Assembly (NCBI GenBank): GCA_963727845.1
Contig: CAVSHI010000003.1
Coordinates: 1,227,878 to 1,291,877, forward strand
Length of the DNA stretch: 64,000 bases
Direction of reading: 5' to 3'
Source of the DNA: JBEKTW01 sp963727845
GTDB lineage: Bacteria > Bacteroidota > Ignavibacteria > UBA10030 > SZUA-254
Shown: in pieces, positions 51,134 through 61,600 of the stretch
How positions within the stretch are numbered: position 1 is the first letter of the stretch
Layout: every line of letters begins with the position of its first letter
Made by a program: the position numbers and the translations under genes
The notes under the pieces: model-generated
What the model saw: the letters and a program-made list of their open reading frames with translations, nothing else
Told to the model about the DNA's origin: nothing
The model's database searches: none

Positions 51134-52534
51134 CTACGGCATGGGTTTCTTGTTCATTGCCTCCACATAGCGCTTGTTCATTGTCGGTTCGTGCACAAAC
51201 TTATCTCCATCCCAGTACAGTACTCCCTGACGAAGTTTTTCAAAGTAATGCGCATCGGCTACGGTTTTTGTTTTGCCTTCCGCTTCCAGCCGGCGGTGAA
51301 GCTGCATGAAGCTGTCACTTGCAAGAACCTTCGTGCACTTCATTGTGCGATCGAAGTAAAATATCAAAGCATAGGATACTCCCTCGGCCACTTCTTGTGA
51401 TTTTGCTTCAAGCGATCCGTCCCCCTCAACGAATAAGAATTGACCGTGGGGTCTTGGATGTGAGAAAGGCCCCTGGATCTCGGACTTCGGCAATAGAACA
51501 TAGTATTTTTCAAGGCCGGGCCGCGAATCCTGCGGTGTACACTGGGCCGTAGATGGTGCACGGCCATCTATTTGCCTGGGATCGAGAACGAGGATGGCCG
51601 ACTTGTCGAAGCTGTTATTTTCGCCGGTGTAGATGAGTTCTCCAACGCCGTCTCCGTTGAGATCCTTACATACTGCAGACCAGAACCAACCGCAATGCCA
51701 ATACTCGTGGAGCAATGTGCCGTTTTTCGCGTCAAGGAGTACCACGCATGCCGGCCAATTGAGATCGTGGCGGGCGATGGCCGCAATTTCGCACTTTCCA
51801 TTCCTCTCAAGGTCACCAACCGTCAGCATCACGAATCTGTATCTATCGGTGAATTTTTCCTGTCCGAATGTCATTTGACAGTGAAACCCGAAATTCCAAC
51901 GCGGTGTGCCATCAGTGTTGAAACACATTACGGCGTTGTCAAGGAAGAGGTTGGGGGCTAATCCGTAGTTGCCAAAAACTCCGATTATTTCGTTCTTCCC
52001 GTCATGGTCGACGTCAGCCGCTGCCAGGGACATGTCCGAACCCCATGCCCGTTCGTCGTAACCCTCCCCGACGTGCTTTCGCCATACTTCCGTTCCTTCC
52101 TTGTTATATGCCACCAGGAACTCGTTGTTTGCCCGGGCATAGGCCGGATTCGTATCCGTAATTGGTTTTGCAGGGTAAAAGAGAAGAAATGCTGCCATCA
52201 CCAGGACGAGAGCGCTCATCGATGAGACAACGTAATGTCGAAGAACAAACAGCACGACACGAGCCGGCAATGTTGCCGGAATGTGCTGCAAGTGTCCATT
52301 TCCGGCATATGGTCTTCGCACAATCATGCTCCGCAGGGTCAGAGCCTGTGTGCTTGTTTTCGCCCGCTCGTCGCTGAGTTTCTGCACTTCTGAGTAATAC
52401 TCTGCCATCTCGCGTTGGAGTGCGGCGCAGCCGGGACACTGGTTCAAATGGATCTCAATCTCGGCACGCCGATCCTTTACGTCATCGGCTTCAAGAACGT
52501 ACAGTTCCAGTGTTTTTTCGTCGATATGATTCAT
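51134..52534 (-). CDS. Zinc-finger anti-sigma-like protein fused to FG-GAP/VCBS repeats
   Basis: The 466-residue protein starts with a zf-HC2-like segment (H29-x3-C33-x2-C36, in IHLNQCPGC). A membrane helix lies at about 101-120 (YVVSSMSALVLVMAAFLLF). The rest, extracytoplasmic, has FG-GAP/VCBS-type repeats with DVDHDGKNEIIG, DLERNGKCEIAA and DLNGDGVGELIY, whose Asp-rich loops may bind calcium. An anti-sigma domain fused to an outer propeller suggests sensing of a cell-surface ligand or surface polymer. The gene just upstream (52702) encodes a possible sigma-like partner. No standard ECF gene is adjacent. Confidence 0.82.
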   Translation of the reverse strand: MNHIDEKTLELYVLEADDVKDRRAEIEIHLNQCPGCAALQREMAEYYSEVQKLSDERAKTSTQALTLRSMIVRRPYAGNGHLQHIPATLPARVVLFVLRHYVVSSMSALVLVMAAFLLFYPAKPITDTNPAYARANNEFLVAYNKEGTEVWRKHVGEGYDERAWGSDMSLAAADVDHDGKNEIIGVFGNYGLAPNLFLDNAVMCFNTDGTPRWNFGFHCQMTFGQEKFTDRYRFVMLTVGDLERNGKCEIAAIARHDLNWPACVVLLDAKNGTLLHEYWHCGWFWSAVCKDLNGDGVGELIYTGENNSFDKSAILVLDPRQIDGRAPSTAQCTPQDSRPGLEKYYVLLPKSEIQGPFSHPRPHGQFLFVEGDGSLEAKSQEVAEGVSYALIFYFDRTMKCTKVLASDSFMQLHRRLEAEGKTKTVADAHYFEKLRQGVLYWDGDKFVHEPTMNKRYVEAMNKKPMP

Positions 52535-52701
52535 AGCTTTTCAGGTTGCCCTTTGCCTGTCATCTCTCTCTTAGAATGGAGAGGGATAACAGGAAGAGCA
52601 TCACCACACTGTTAATAGTTGCATTTCCATCCGCTCGCAGATTCTCACCAAAGAATCCTCAAAACCCAACTCTCGAACCCCAAACCCCGTATCCCCCTTC
52701 T

Positions 52702-53727
52702 TCATTTCTTCAACTCTTCTCGCACACGCTCTTTCGCGATCTTCGCAAGATATTCCATGACCGTTCGATGATGTTGCAGGTACCCCGTTTTTGTCAATCC
52801 GGGCACCTGGACTTGCAGGTAATCGAAATACGATCTTTTTTCAGTCCCATCGGCTCCAAACTCATTAAGGAGGATGTCCCTTAATGCCCGGATATAATCT
52901 TCAAAGGTTTTCTGACTGCATTTTCCGTTCTGGACGTAACCCGGAGACATGTCAATTTGAAGTCCTCTGCATACATCGTCAACAATGCGTCGGACATCGC
53001 TCTCGGCGGTTTCCGCGTCCGGTTGGACTGTTTCCGCCTCATGTTGGGCTTGCCATCCCAGGGCGTACACTTCTTTGAACAGAATCGCACAAAGCACGAG
53101 CGGAACAGCCCGTTGATATTCTTCCTGGCTACAGATAGTTCTATGGAGTTTTGTCAACATCTCGGGAACACTGTCGTCGAGGAGCACCACCCGTGAAAAT
53201 TCCTGCCTTAAATAATCCAGAGAAATGGGTGGCCGGTGCAGGAGTGCATCGATTCCTGCGGGGACCACGTGTGTTTCGTTGAAACGTGTGATTCGATCGA
53301 AGTCTTGAGAACGGTCAAGTGCAATTTTAAGGTTCCGAAGAATCTTCCTCAGCGCAGGGTCGGCTTCGCCGTACAGGCGGACAATATTATTATTCACGCT
53401 GCCGACGACGAGAACGCGCAGGGCAATCAGTAGTTCCTGGTCAGAACAGTTCTCGACGTGAGGGAGGTGCCGGGCAAAAAAGTTTCTAATCTCGAAAAAG
53501 CCATCCCCGTCGTTGCGTTGAAAAAGATCCGCAAGACAATCGTAGACGACGTCCGCTTCCGTCAGGCCCATCGCCTCAAGGTTGAGCTTTCCAAGCGAGA
53601 GTTTTTTCCGTATGACCGGGAGAGCAAGGTCGTAGCATCGCTGCACAAACTCTCTCACCTCACCAGGCGTGCATGCGCCGGCAAGGACTGACGTGATGAT
53701 GTTTCTATCAATGAAACGAGTCGACAT
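52702..53727 (-). CDS. Unknown helical protein, possibly sigma-like, upstream of the anti-sigma/FG-GAP gene
   Basis: The 341-residue protein is mostly helical and has no signal peptide or membrane helix. The first 90 residues (FVQRCYDLALPVIRKKL...LTEADVVYDCLADLFQR...FEIRNFFARH) loosely resemble sigma region 2 with its DV-x2-D-x4-LF pattern. The C-terminus (YLQHHRTVMEYLAKIAKERVREEL) could be a DNA-binding helix pair, but I do not recognise sigma region 4. Its position before an anti-sigma-like gene on the same strand, with a 167-bp gap, supports a regulator role. This is inference; it could equally be an unrelated cytosolic protein. Confidence 0.6.
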   Translation of the reverse strand: MSTRFIDRNIITSVLAGACTPGEVREFVQRCYDLALPVIRKKLSLGKLNLEAMGLTEADVVYDCLADLFQRNDGDGFFEIRNFFARHLPHVENCSDQELLIALRVLVVGSVNNNIVRLYGEADPALRKILRNLKIALDRSQDFDRITRFNETHVVPAGIDALLHRPPISLDYLRQEFSRVVLLDDSVPEMLTKLHRTICSQEEYQRAVPLVLCAILFKEVYALGWQAQHEAETVQPDAETAESDVRRIVDDVCRGLQIDMSPGYVQNGKCSQKTFEDYIRALRDILLNEFGADGTEKRSYFDYLQVQVPGLTKTGYLQHHRTVMEYLAKIAKERVREELKK

Positions 53728-53839
53728 TTCTCATGTACTGACGGAAGAGAACAACGCTTGAACAACATAAGCATTTGCGGGAAGAGATTCAACATCATTT
53801 CCGGGAAAGCGTGAACATGAATTCCGGAAATCTCTCCCG

Positions 53840-55213
53840 TTATAACAATTTCACCAATTCATCGATGGTCAAAGGCTTGGCAAGTATTTTCTTTTCCTTA
53901 TCGATCAGTATCATTGTGGGCGTCGCGTAGACGAGGTAATCGGATGCCGCGTTGCCGGACCATCCTCCCGGGTCGTTGAGATTCATCCAGTCGAGATTGT
54001 TCGTTCGTATGAAACCGATCCAGTCATTTCGATTACTGTCCAGTGATACGGCCATCACTCGAAAGGTGTTCTTGGCCCTATAGATCTCGGCCAACCTGGG
54101 AATCATTGCCTGGCAATGCGGGCACGAACTTGAATAGAACAAAATCAAAATCTTCTCTGCATCAATCTTCATCAGGGAGATGATGTCTCCGGATGTGTCC
54201 GGCAGGAGAATGTTAGGCACGGCAGCGCCAATCGGCAAGACCTTCTTCTGCTTGATTATTCTCTCAAGAGAGCTTCCCGGACGTTCATCGAGGCACAGGT
54301 CATCCTTCAGTACATAATTCTCAAGGATGTAATCGATGCACTCTTCAAAGCCGAAGTTCCTAAAACCATCTATGAGATATTCGGTGACATGTTGATACAC
54401 GAGTTGATTCAACCTGGCTTTGCCCAGAATCGTGTCGACCGCGACCATGAATTCCTTTTCGAGAAGCTCTTTGAGCAGTTGGGGATTGCGGTAGTATGTA
54501 AGGTATTCGATTGTCTTGTTCGTGAAGAGGTCAGAGTAGACAAGTTCATTGTCGCTGAAATCGACATTGTCCAGGGCGTGAGCTTTCAGCCAGGCGAGCT
54601 GCTTCTCCGGTGGGAGATTGAAATCCATAACCGGCAACTGTGAAGAACGGATGTATCGTGCGACAAAAGAAGCGGGTTTCCGTTGCGACACGTTGTTGAC
54701 GAAGTACGAATACTCCTTTTGCAATTGAGCGATGGTGGTTTGCGTCGTTTTGTAGTAGGAGTCGTCTTTGGGATAGCGGGCCAGCACGAGCTGGAGCAGA
54801 TCTGTCTTTGCTCTGTATTGTTTATTCAGCCGTAAGAATGAATGATACAACCGGTTGCTTTCCGATTGTGCGACGCGCATGCTATCGAAAAGGGCGGTTG
54901 CGGTTGTCGCCATTTCGATATCTTCACCGTCATACATAAAATCGAGCCACATGTTCTTGTCGAACGAGATCCGATACAGGCCGGGATGGTATCGCTGAGC
55001 GCGCAGGCTGACCACAAATTTTCCTTTGCCGGTCGAGGTAATTGAGTCCACCGGCGTTACTTTCTCTCCCGTTATGGTTGAGACATATGCCATACCGGTA
55101 TTGAGACCGGTGATCGAGATGTCCATTTGCTGAGGATACAGCGCTCCCGGGTATAAAAAACAGGCGGCAAGAAATAGCAGTAATTTCATTGGCAGGAATT
55201 CCGACATCACCAT
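53840..55213 (-). CDS. TlpA-like periplasmic thioredoxin-fold protein with long N-terminal domain
   Basis: The 457-residue protein has a signal peptide and about 310 residues of helical N-terminal sequence (DUF4369/DUF5106-like, with an early beta domain, ITGLNTGMAYVSTI). A C-terminal TlpA/AhpC-type thioredoxin domain follows (GAAVPNILLPDTSGDIISL, FYSSSCPHCQAMIP with the CxxC at about residues 364-367, and TPTMILIDKEKKILAKPL). This design is common in Bacteroidota for periplasmic thiol reduction or cytochrome maturation. The ATG abuts the stop of the upstream FISUMP gene with no gap, so the two are translated together. Confidence 0.92.
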   Translation of the reverse strand: MVMSEFLPMKLLLFLAACFLYPGALYPQQMDISITGLNTGMAYVSTITGEKVTPVDSITSTGKGKFVVSLRAQRYHPGLYRISFDKNMWLDFMYDGEDIEMATTATALFDSMRVAQSESNRLYHSFLRLNKQYRAKTDLLQLVLARYPKDDSYYKTTQTTIAQLQKEYSYFVNNVSQRKPASFVARYIRSSQLPVMDFNLPPEKQLAWLKAHALDNVDFSDNELVYSDLFTNKTIEYLTYYRNPQLLKELLEKEFMVAVDTILGKARLNQLVYQHVTEYLIDGFRNFGFEECIDYILENYVLKDDLCLDERPGSSLERIIKQKKVLPIGAAVPNILLPDTSGDIISLMKIDAEKILILFYSSSCPHCQAMIPRLAEIYRAKNTFRVMAVSLDSNRNDWIGFIRTNNLDWMNLNDPGGWSGNAASDYLVYATPTMILIDKEKKILAKPLTIDELVKLL

Positions 55214-55900
55214 CTAATCCTTGAGGCAGCGCACGCTGAACGCGTCGGGCTTGATGCTATTATAGAGAAGGATGGTGCCGGCATTGTAGTTCAAGTACAG
55301 GCTGAAAGCGCCCGACGCACTGTTGGCCGTGGAACTCCAGAGGCGCGTAGTGAAGCCGAGAGAAGTAAAGTTACCAATGTGGCCGTGGGAGCCCGCCAGC
55401 AACGCAGAAAACCCGCTTGCGTTTGTACCGGCTTCCGTGCCCGTACCCTGTCCGATCGCTTTCAACGCATTTCCATTTTCCTCTACGGCTGTTCTCAAAG
55501 TGACGTATTCGGCATACTTTGGTATATGCCACCCGGAAGGGCAGATGCCGCGCGCACCTTCAGCGGTGGTGTACTGCATCGCTTCGTCCCACTGGTAAAG
55601 TCCGCCATACTTGTTGCAATTTGACGTATCATCGTTGTAACAGTACTTTTCAATCACGCTATCGTTGGTTTGGTCCTGCCTTCTTGAGATCATCGTTCCG
55701 ACATCGAGATTTTCTCTTAGCCAGCATTGACTGCCTATCAGAACGGTGTTGTATGTTTTGCCGGCATACGTTACGGTTGGCATGCCGGGGCATGGCGTTT
55801 CAGTGCCTGTGCCGGTTGTCTTGCCGCTATCAGCAGCCTGTGGTGTTTGCGAAAACGAAATGGCAGACAGGAGAATGCTACAAAGAAGGATTTTTTTCAT
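55214..55900 (-). CDS. Secreted FISUMP-domain protein
   Basis: The 228-residue protein has a signal peptide (to about SFSQT). A Fibrobacter succinogenes major paralogous (FISUMP) domain follows: YNTVLIGSQCWLRENLDVG, YCYNDDTSNCNKYGGLYQWDEAM, GICPSGWHIPKYAEYVTL, and the terminal FTTRLWSSTAN...NSIKPDAFSVRCLKD. The domain is thought to act in surface attachment or substrate binding. Unlike many FISUMP proteins it has no long linker or sorting tail. It is co-translated with the thioredoxin-like gene. Confidence 0.92.
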   Translation of the reverse strand: MKKILLCSILLSAISFSQTPQAADSGKTTGTGTETPCPGMPTVTYAGKTYNTVLIGSQCWLRENLDVGTMISRRQDQTNDSVIEKYCYNDDTSNCNKYGGLYQWDEAMQYTTAEGARGICPSGWHIPKYAEYVTLRTAVEENGNALKAIGQGTGTEAGTNASGFSALLAGSHGHIGNFTSLGFTTRLWSSTANSASGAFSLYLNYNAGTILLYNSIKPDAFSVRCLKD

Positions 55901-55937
55901 GGCTTCACCTTAGAATCTGGAGCTGGGGAATTGAGGC

Positions 55938-56879
55938 TCATCCGTGTTGATCGAGCCACTCAAGCATTGCGCGAAGGCTGCCGGTGGCCAGCGCAATACT
56001 CGAATCGGCCGCGCCGTAGTACAACCTGATCGTATCACCATCGGGTGCGATAGTGTAGCCGCATGGAAATACGACGTTTCCCACATCACCGCGCTGTTCG
56101 TAGGGTTCTTCCGGAGCGAATATCCATTCGTCGCCGCGCTTAAGGCAAAGTTCCGGCTTCTTCGCATCAAACAGTGCGAGCCCTAGCCTGTACATGCATC
56201 CGGCACATGACTGTTTTACACCGTGATAAATTACGAGCCAGCCCCGGGGCGTTTCAATCGGCGGAGGTGAGAGGCCGATTTTGTTCGCATCCCACCATGC
56301 ACCCTCCCGGGCTTCCATCATCAACGTACGCCTCCCCCAGTTTCTCAAGTCCGGGGAATAAGAGATCCACATATGAGCTCTCGGCGCGCCGGCGGGGCGA
56401 TGGATCAAAGCCCAAGAACCGTCAATTCGCTTTGGCAAGAGCGCGGCATCTTTGTCCTCGGGCAGCATGATAATGCCATAGCGATCAAAGCTATGGAAAT
56501 CTTCTGTGAGCGCCAGGGCAACGCCGGGACCACCGCGTGTGTAGGCAGTATAAACAACGGCATACTTTTTCAATTCTCGAAGAAACGTAATGCGTGGATC
56601 TTCAATGCCCCATAATTCTTCCGGATAATTTTCCGCATCCGGTAATAGGGTTGGCTGCGGGTCAATGCGCCAACCATCTTCACCATTTGCCGAGCGGGCC
56701 ACACAAAGGTGGGAAAGCCCCCGCCGATCTTCCACCCGGCATAAAAGGATCGTGGTTCCATCCGGCAACAATGTTGCACCAGGGTTAAACACACTGTTGA
56801 CAGGATACGGCCAACCGGCCGCAGTTAAGATGGGATTATTCTTATGGCGACGAAAGATTTCTGGATGTTTATCATGCAT
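55938..56879 (-). CDS. GH130-family glycoside phosphorylase-like enzyme
   Basis: The 313-residue protein matches the GH130 five-bladed propeller: NPILTAAGWPYPVNSVFNPGA, LLCRVEDRRGLSHLCVARS, GIEDPRITF (Asp about residue 94, catalytic), HRPAGAPRAHMWISYSPDL, and WLVIYHGVKQ. GH130 enzymes phosphorolyse beta-1,4-mannosides and related oligosaccharides to sugar-1-phosphates in the cytoplasm, which fits the lack of a signal peptide. AAGGAAG precedes the ATG. It is divergent from a LacI regulator with an operator in the shared region, so sugar-responsive control is expected. Confidence 0.93.
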   Translation of the reverse strand: MHDKHPEIFRRHKNNPILTAAGWPYPVNSVFNPGATLLPDGTTILLCRVEDRRGLSHLCVARSANGEDGWRIDPQPTLLPDAENYPEELWGIEDPRITFLRELKKYAVVYTAYTRGGPGVALALTEDFHSFDRYGIIMLPEDKDAALLPKRIDGSWALIHRPAGAPRAHMWISYSPDLRNWGRRTLMMEAREGAWWDANKIGLSPPPIETPRGWLVIYHGVKQSCAGCMYRLGLALFDAKKPELCLKRGDEWIFAPEEPYEQRGDVGNVVFPCGYTIAPDGDTIRLYYGAADSSIALATGSLRAMLEWLDQHG

Positions 56880-57299
56880 TGCGATAGGACTTCCTTTGGT
56901 GAGAGTAAGATATTGGAAAAGATAAGAAATCCGACTGATCTATCCAAATTGCAAAATGATCAAGATGGAACGGATCGCAACGCCGTTGATCCAGACAATA
57001 TGAACTGGCGGTGCAAAGTGGGTTACAAGAATTTGTACAATGAATGCTGATGAAATCGTTCGCGACCAGAAATCCAGTGTCATATTAGGGCCATTGCTCT
57101 TCAAACTTCCGACTATGTTCAGACGGGGTCGGTACAGCAATGGGGGCAGGTCATCGTCGCGTGATCTCCCGAGAGTCCCCATGGCCTGCGGATCATGGCA
57201 TGAAATCCAACATTGGCACCAATCGATTGGGTGTACGAACTCCGGGAAACTCGTGGGGGGAGGTGAATAAGACTTCGGCATTTTTCTTCCAAATTTTAC
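56880..57299. other. Divergent regulatory region between GH130 and LacI genes
   Basis: A minus-strand frame at 56940-57281 has no domain character and is not called. No second operator copy matching the 57322 palindrome was found by eye, and no minus-strand promoter for the GH130 gene stands out. Confidence 0.45.
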
Positions 57300-57328
57300 T
57301 TGACAATGAGAGATTTATTTTGTATTAT
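57300..57328 (+). promoter_or_regulatory. Sigma70-type promoter of the LacI gene
   Basis: TTGACA - 17 nt ending in TTTTG - TATTAT, about 120 bp before the ATG at 57449. The -10 lies inside the operator palindrome at 57322-57347. Confidence 0.82.
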
Positions 57329-57347
57329 CGAAGGGCTTCGATAATAC
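57322..57347. promoter_or_regulatory. Probable LacI-family operator overlapping the -10
   Basis: GTATTATCGAAG-GG-CTTCGATAATAC is a 12-bp perfect palindrome with a 2-bp centre. It covers the -10 hexamer and transcription start of the LacI gene, the classic place for autorepression. Its position between two divergent genes also allows control of GH130. Confidence 0.75.
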
Positions 57348-57448
57348 ACTTCTCGACAGCATTTTCATCCGGTCAAGCACGGCAATTTTTAGTCATTTTG
57401 GGCATATTGTGGCTATAAACACTTAAAGCGTTTCGATTGCAAGCCTTC

Positions 57449-58522
57449 ATGAAACGGCAACCGACCATACAAGATGTCGCAAGAGAAACGTCCCTCTCTA
57501 TCTCTACCGTCTCTCTCGTTCTCAATAACCAGCCCAATGTCAGCGATCAAACGCGTCAGAAAGTATTGCAAGCAATAGCAAAACTCGGCTACCATCCGCA
57601 CCGCGGCGCACGAGGTCTTGCATCAAGGCTCACCGGTAATATCGGATTTATAATTTCTGAGGACCACTTCACCCAGGTTGAGCCCTTCTATACAAAGATT
57701 TTCTTGGGCACTGAATTTGAGTCCCGCGATCACGATTATTACGTTTTGCTCACAACGGTAGGCAAGAGATTCAACAAGAAGAACGGCTCGGTGCCGCGTT
57801 TCTTGCTTGATAGACATGTTGACGGTGTCATCATTGCAGGAAAAATAAGTGAAGCACTCGTCGAGTACATTGACAAACTTGCTTTGCCGATGGTGTTGGT
57901 CGATTATGCGCTTGAACCTAGGCGGATCTCGTCCGTATTGATTGATAATCAAGGCGGAGTGCGTGCTGCGATGCTTCATCTGATTGAGCGCGGACATAAA
58001 GAGATTGCATTTATTGGCGGCGATCTCCGGCATCCCAGTATTGCAGAACGATGTGAGGCATACAAAGAGATATTGGGGGAACGTGACCTGGCCTACAGGC
58101 CATCGTTAGTCGTAACCGATGAAAAAGATACTCGAATGCATAACGGTTACAACGCTGCCGAACGATTGCTGAAGCAGGGGGGTGAGCCGACTGCGATATT
58201 TGCTGCAAACGATGCCATGGCAATCGGATGCATGCGCTACCTCAAGGCTGTCGGCAAGAAGATCCCGGACGACATTGCGGTCGTCGGGTTCGATGATATC
58301 GAAATGAGTTCACACGTTGAGCCGCGGCTTACGACAGTCAGTGTACCGAAAGAAGAAATGGGAAAACTCGCCGTTCGACTCTTGGTGGATATTATCAAAT
58401 CAAAGGTGGAAACAATCACGACTGTTCATGTTCCGGTGGAGCTTGTTGTCCGAGAGTCTTCCGGTACCGTGCAAGAAGATGATGTGCGTAAGGCCAATGT
58501 TTCTTCGACGGTAGATTTGTAA
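57449..58522 (+). CDS. LacI-family transcriptional regulator
   Basis: The 357-residue regulator has an N-terminal HTH (TIQDVARETSLSISTVSLVLNNQPNVS, about residues 6-32) and hinge helix, followed by a periplasmic-binding-protein-like sensor domain (GFIISEDHFTQVEPFYTKIF..., RHVDGVIIAG, FIGGDLRHPSIAERCEAY, FAANDAMAIGCMRYLKAVG, VVGFDDIEMSSHVEPRLTTVSVP). It is expected to bind an oligosaccharide or sugar and release the operator at 57322. The ATG at 57449 is used; an in-frame TTG four codons upstream is less likely. It lies between the GH130 gene and the repeat protein at 58647, both plausible targets. Confidence 0.96.
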   Translation: MKRQPTIQDVARETSLSISTVSLVLNNQPNVSDQTRQKVLQAIAKLGYHPHRGARGLASRLTGNIGFIISEDHFTQVEPFYTKIFLGTEFESRDHDYYVLLTTVGKRFNKKNGSVPRFLLDRHVDGVIIAGKISEALVEYIDKLALPMVLVDYALEPRRISSVLIDNQGGVRAAMLHLIERGHKEIAFIGGDLRHPSIAERCEAYKEILGERDLAYRPSLVVTDEKDTRMHNGYNAAERLLKQGGEPTAIFAANDAMAIGCMRYLKAVGKKIPDDIAVVGFDDIEMSSHVEPRLTTVSVPKEEMGKLAVRLLVDIIKSKVETITTVHVPVELVVRESSGTVQEDDVRKANVSSTVDL

Positions 58523-58646
58523 TCGGAGGTTTTCACGGCGGTACATAAATACGGCAGCTACAAGTTTACCAGTATTGCCAATAGCAGCAGTTGCAGTATC
58601 ACAAAATCACAATTAACCAACTCACAACCAATATAAGGAAGTTGTC

Positions 58647-61600
58647 ATGAAACGCATTGGATTATTACTTGTTCTGCTCCTGCTGACCTGCTGGTGTTGG
58701 TCAGGGGTGCTGGCGCAAGATATGAACATCAATACCATCGGTGGTTTCGAAGGGACATTGCCTTCGTACTGGACGATGGGTAATACGCCTTCTGGAGCGA
58801 CATTGACCTGGGCGACAGATCAGTATCGATCTCTGGGCCATAGTTTAGAGATCAGCAAGCCGGCGGCGACGTCAGACTCAGCGTCATGGATATCGACGAA
58901 TATGTGCGATATCTGGTCGCCGTACAACAACAAGAACGTTGATATTCTCGTTGGCGCCTACGTAAAGACGCAGGGTGTGAATACAAACCCGACAACGGAC
59001 GATCAACGGTGGTGGGTTTCGTATTCGTTCTGGGATACCAACGGTGTATTCATGGGAGAGACGAAATTACCGATCGATCAAAGTGTTGGAACAAGCAGCG
59101 GATGGGTTGCCGATACGAATGCAATCGGACAGACAGTATTGATCCACGACTCGTATACGACAATTGTGAAGTTCGTAGCAGGCAAGAACGCGACGGGGAC
59201 GGTATGGGCCGATGATTTCGTATTCTACGGACGCGCCGGAGCCTGGGCGGGTCAGGATTGGAATACGGGTGTAGGTGTACCGACCGGATGGAACTACTGG
59301 CTGCCGCCCATTGGCGGGAATGACGGCCAGCTTTCGAACGGGTTCGAGAACACGGTTATAACGAGCGAGGCGGCGCATTCAGGACTGTACTCGCTGAAGT
59401 TCGATCTGCCCTTTAACCGGGCTCCCCATGATGGATGGGTTGGTACGCAACGGTACCCGATCAACACCCTTGCAGGTTCTGTGAAAGCCGGTGATGTATT
59501 GCGGATAGCGATGTGGATAAAGGCGAGCAATCTGGTGCCGGATTCCGCGGCATTATGGGCCGGAACATGGGCGGTTGGTGTCACGCCGATATTCCACAGC
59601 GGATATTTACCGAACTCTCCGTACGATGAGATCGGCGCGCACGATTACGCGTTCGTGTTTCCGAACGTGACCTCGTTCGACTGGACACAGTACTACGTGG
59701 ATGTCACGGTTCCCAATAACACGTCCATCACGGCGCTGTCGGTTCGGCCACATGTCTATGGCCGCTTCACCGGTACGGTCTATTATGACGATATTACGGT
59801 GGAAAAGCTGGAAGTACCTCAGTTGAACGCCATCGGTGGTTTCGAAGGGACATTGCCTTCGTACTGGACGATGGGTGGTACACCTTCTGGAGCGACATTG
59901 ACCTGGGCGACAGATCAGTATCGATCTCTGGGCCATAGTTTAGAGATCAGCAAGCCGGCGGCGACGTCAGACTCAGCGTCATGGATATCGACGAATATGT
60001 GCGATATCTGGTCGCCGTACAACAACAAGAACGTTGATATTCTCGTTGGCGCCTACGTAAAGACGCAGGGTGTGAATACAAACCCGACAACGGACGATCA
60101 ACGGTGGTGGGTTTCGTATTCGTTCTGGGATACCAACGGTGTATTCATGGGAGAGACGAAATTACCGATCGATCAAAGTGTTGGAACAAGCAGCGGATGG
60201 GTTGCCGATACGAATGCAATCGGACAGACAGTATTGATCCACGACTCGTATACGACAATTGTGAAGTTCGTAGCAGGCAAGAACGCGACGGGGACGGTAT
60301 GGGCCGATGATTTCGTATTCTACGGACGCGCCGGAGCCTGGGCGGGTCAGGATTGGAATACGGGTGTAGGTGTACCGACCGGATGGAACTACTGGCTGCC
60401 GCCCATTGGCGGGAATGACGGCCAGCTTTCGAACGGGTTCGAGAACACGGTTATAACGAGCGAGGCGGCGCATTCAGGACTGTACTCGCTGAAGTTCAAT
60501 CTGCCCTTTAACCGGGCTCCCCATGATGGATGGGTTGGTACGCAACGGTACCCGATCAACGGAGGAGCGACGGCATCGGCAGCAGCTAAAGGCGCGCGCG
60601 ATATTACGGCGTTAAACGGCGTCAAAGCCGGCGATGTATTGCGGATAGCGATGTGGATAAAGGCGAGCAATCTGGTGCCGGATTCCGCGGCATTATGGGC
60701 CGGAACATGGGCGGTTGGTGTCACGCCGATATTCCACAGCGGATATTTACCGAACTCTCCGTACGATGAGATCGGCGCGCACGATTACGCGTTCGTGTTT
60801 CCGAACGTGACCTCGTTCGACTGGACACAGTACTACGTGGATGTCACGGTTCCCAATAACACGTCCATCACGGCGCTGTCGGTTCGGCCACATGTCTATG
60901 GCCGCTTCACCGGTACGGTCTATTATGACGATATTACGGTGGAAAAGCTGGAAGTACCTCAGTTGAACGCCATCGGTGGTTTCGAAGGGACATTGCCTTC
61001 GTACTGGACGATGGGTGGTACACCTTCTGGAGCGACATTGACCTGGGCGACAGATCAGTATCGATCTCTGGGCCATAGTTTAGAGATCAGCAAGCCGGCG
61101 GCGACGTCAGACTCAGCGTCATGGATATCGACGAATATGTGCGATATCTGGTCGCCGTACAACAACAAGAACGTTGATATTCTCGTTGGCGCCTACGTAA
61201 AGACGCAGGGTGTGAATACAAACCCGACAACGGACGATCAACGGTGGTGGGTTTCGTATTCGTTCTGGGATACCAACGGTGTATTCATGGGAGAGACGAA
61301 ATTACCGATCGATCAAAGTGTTGGAACAAGCAGCGGATGGGTTGCCGATACGAATGCAATCGGACAGACAGTATTGATCCACGACTCGTATACGACGATT
61401 GTGAAGTTCGTAGCAGGCAAGAACGCGACGGGGACGGTATGGGCCGATGATTTCGTATTCTACGGACGCGCCGGAGCCTGGGCGGGTCAGGATTGGAATA
61501 CGGGTGTAGGTGTACCGACCGGATGGAACTACTGGCTGCCGCCCATTGGCGGGAATGACGGCCAGCTTTCGAACGGGTTCGAGAACACGGTTATAACGAG

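Noticed and set aside
56940..57281. 113-codon minus-strand frame between GH130 and LacI
   Set aside because: It covers the divergent regulatory region and shows no domain, signal or ribosome site.
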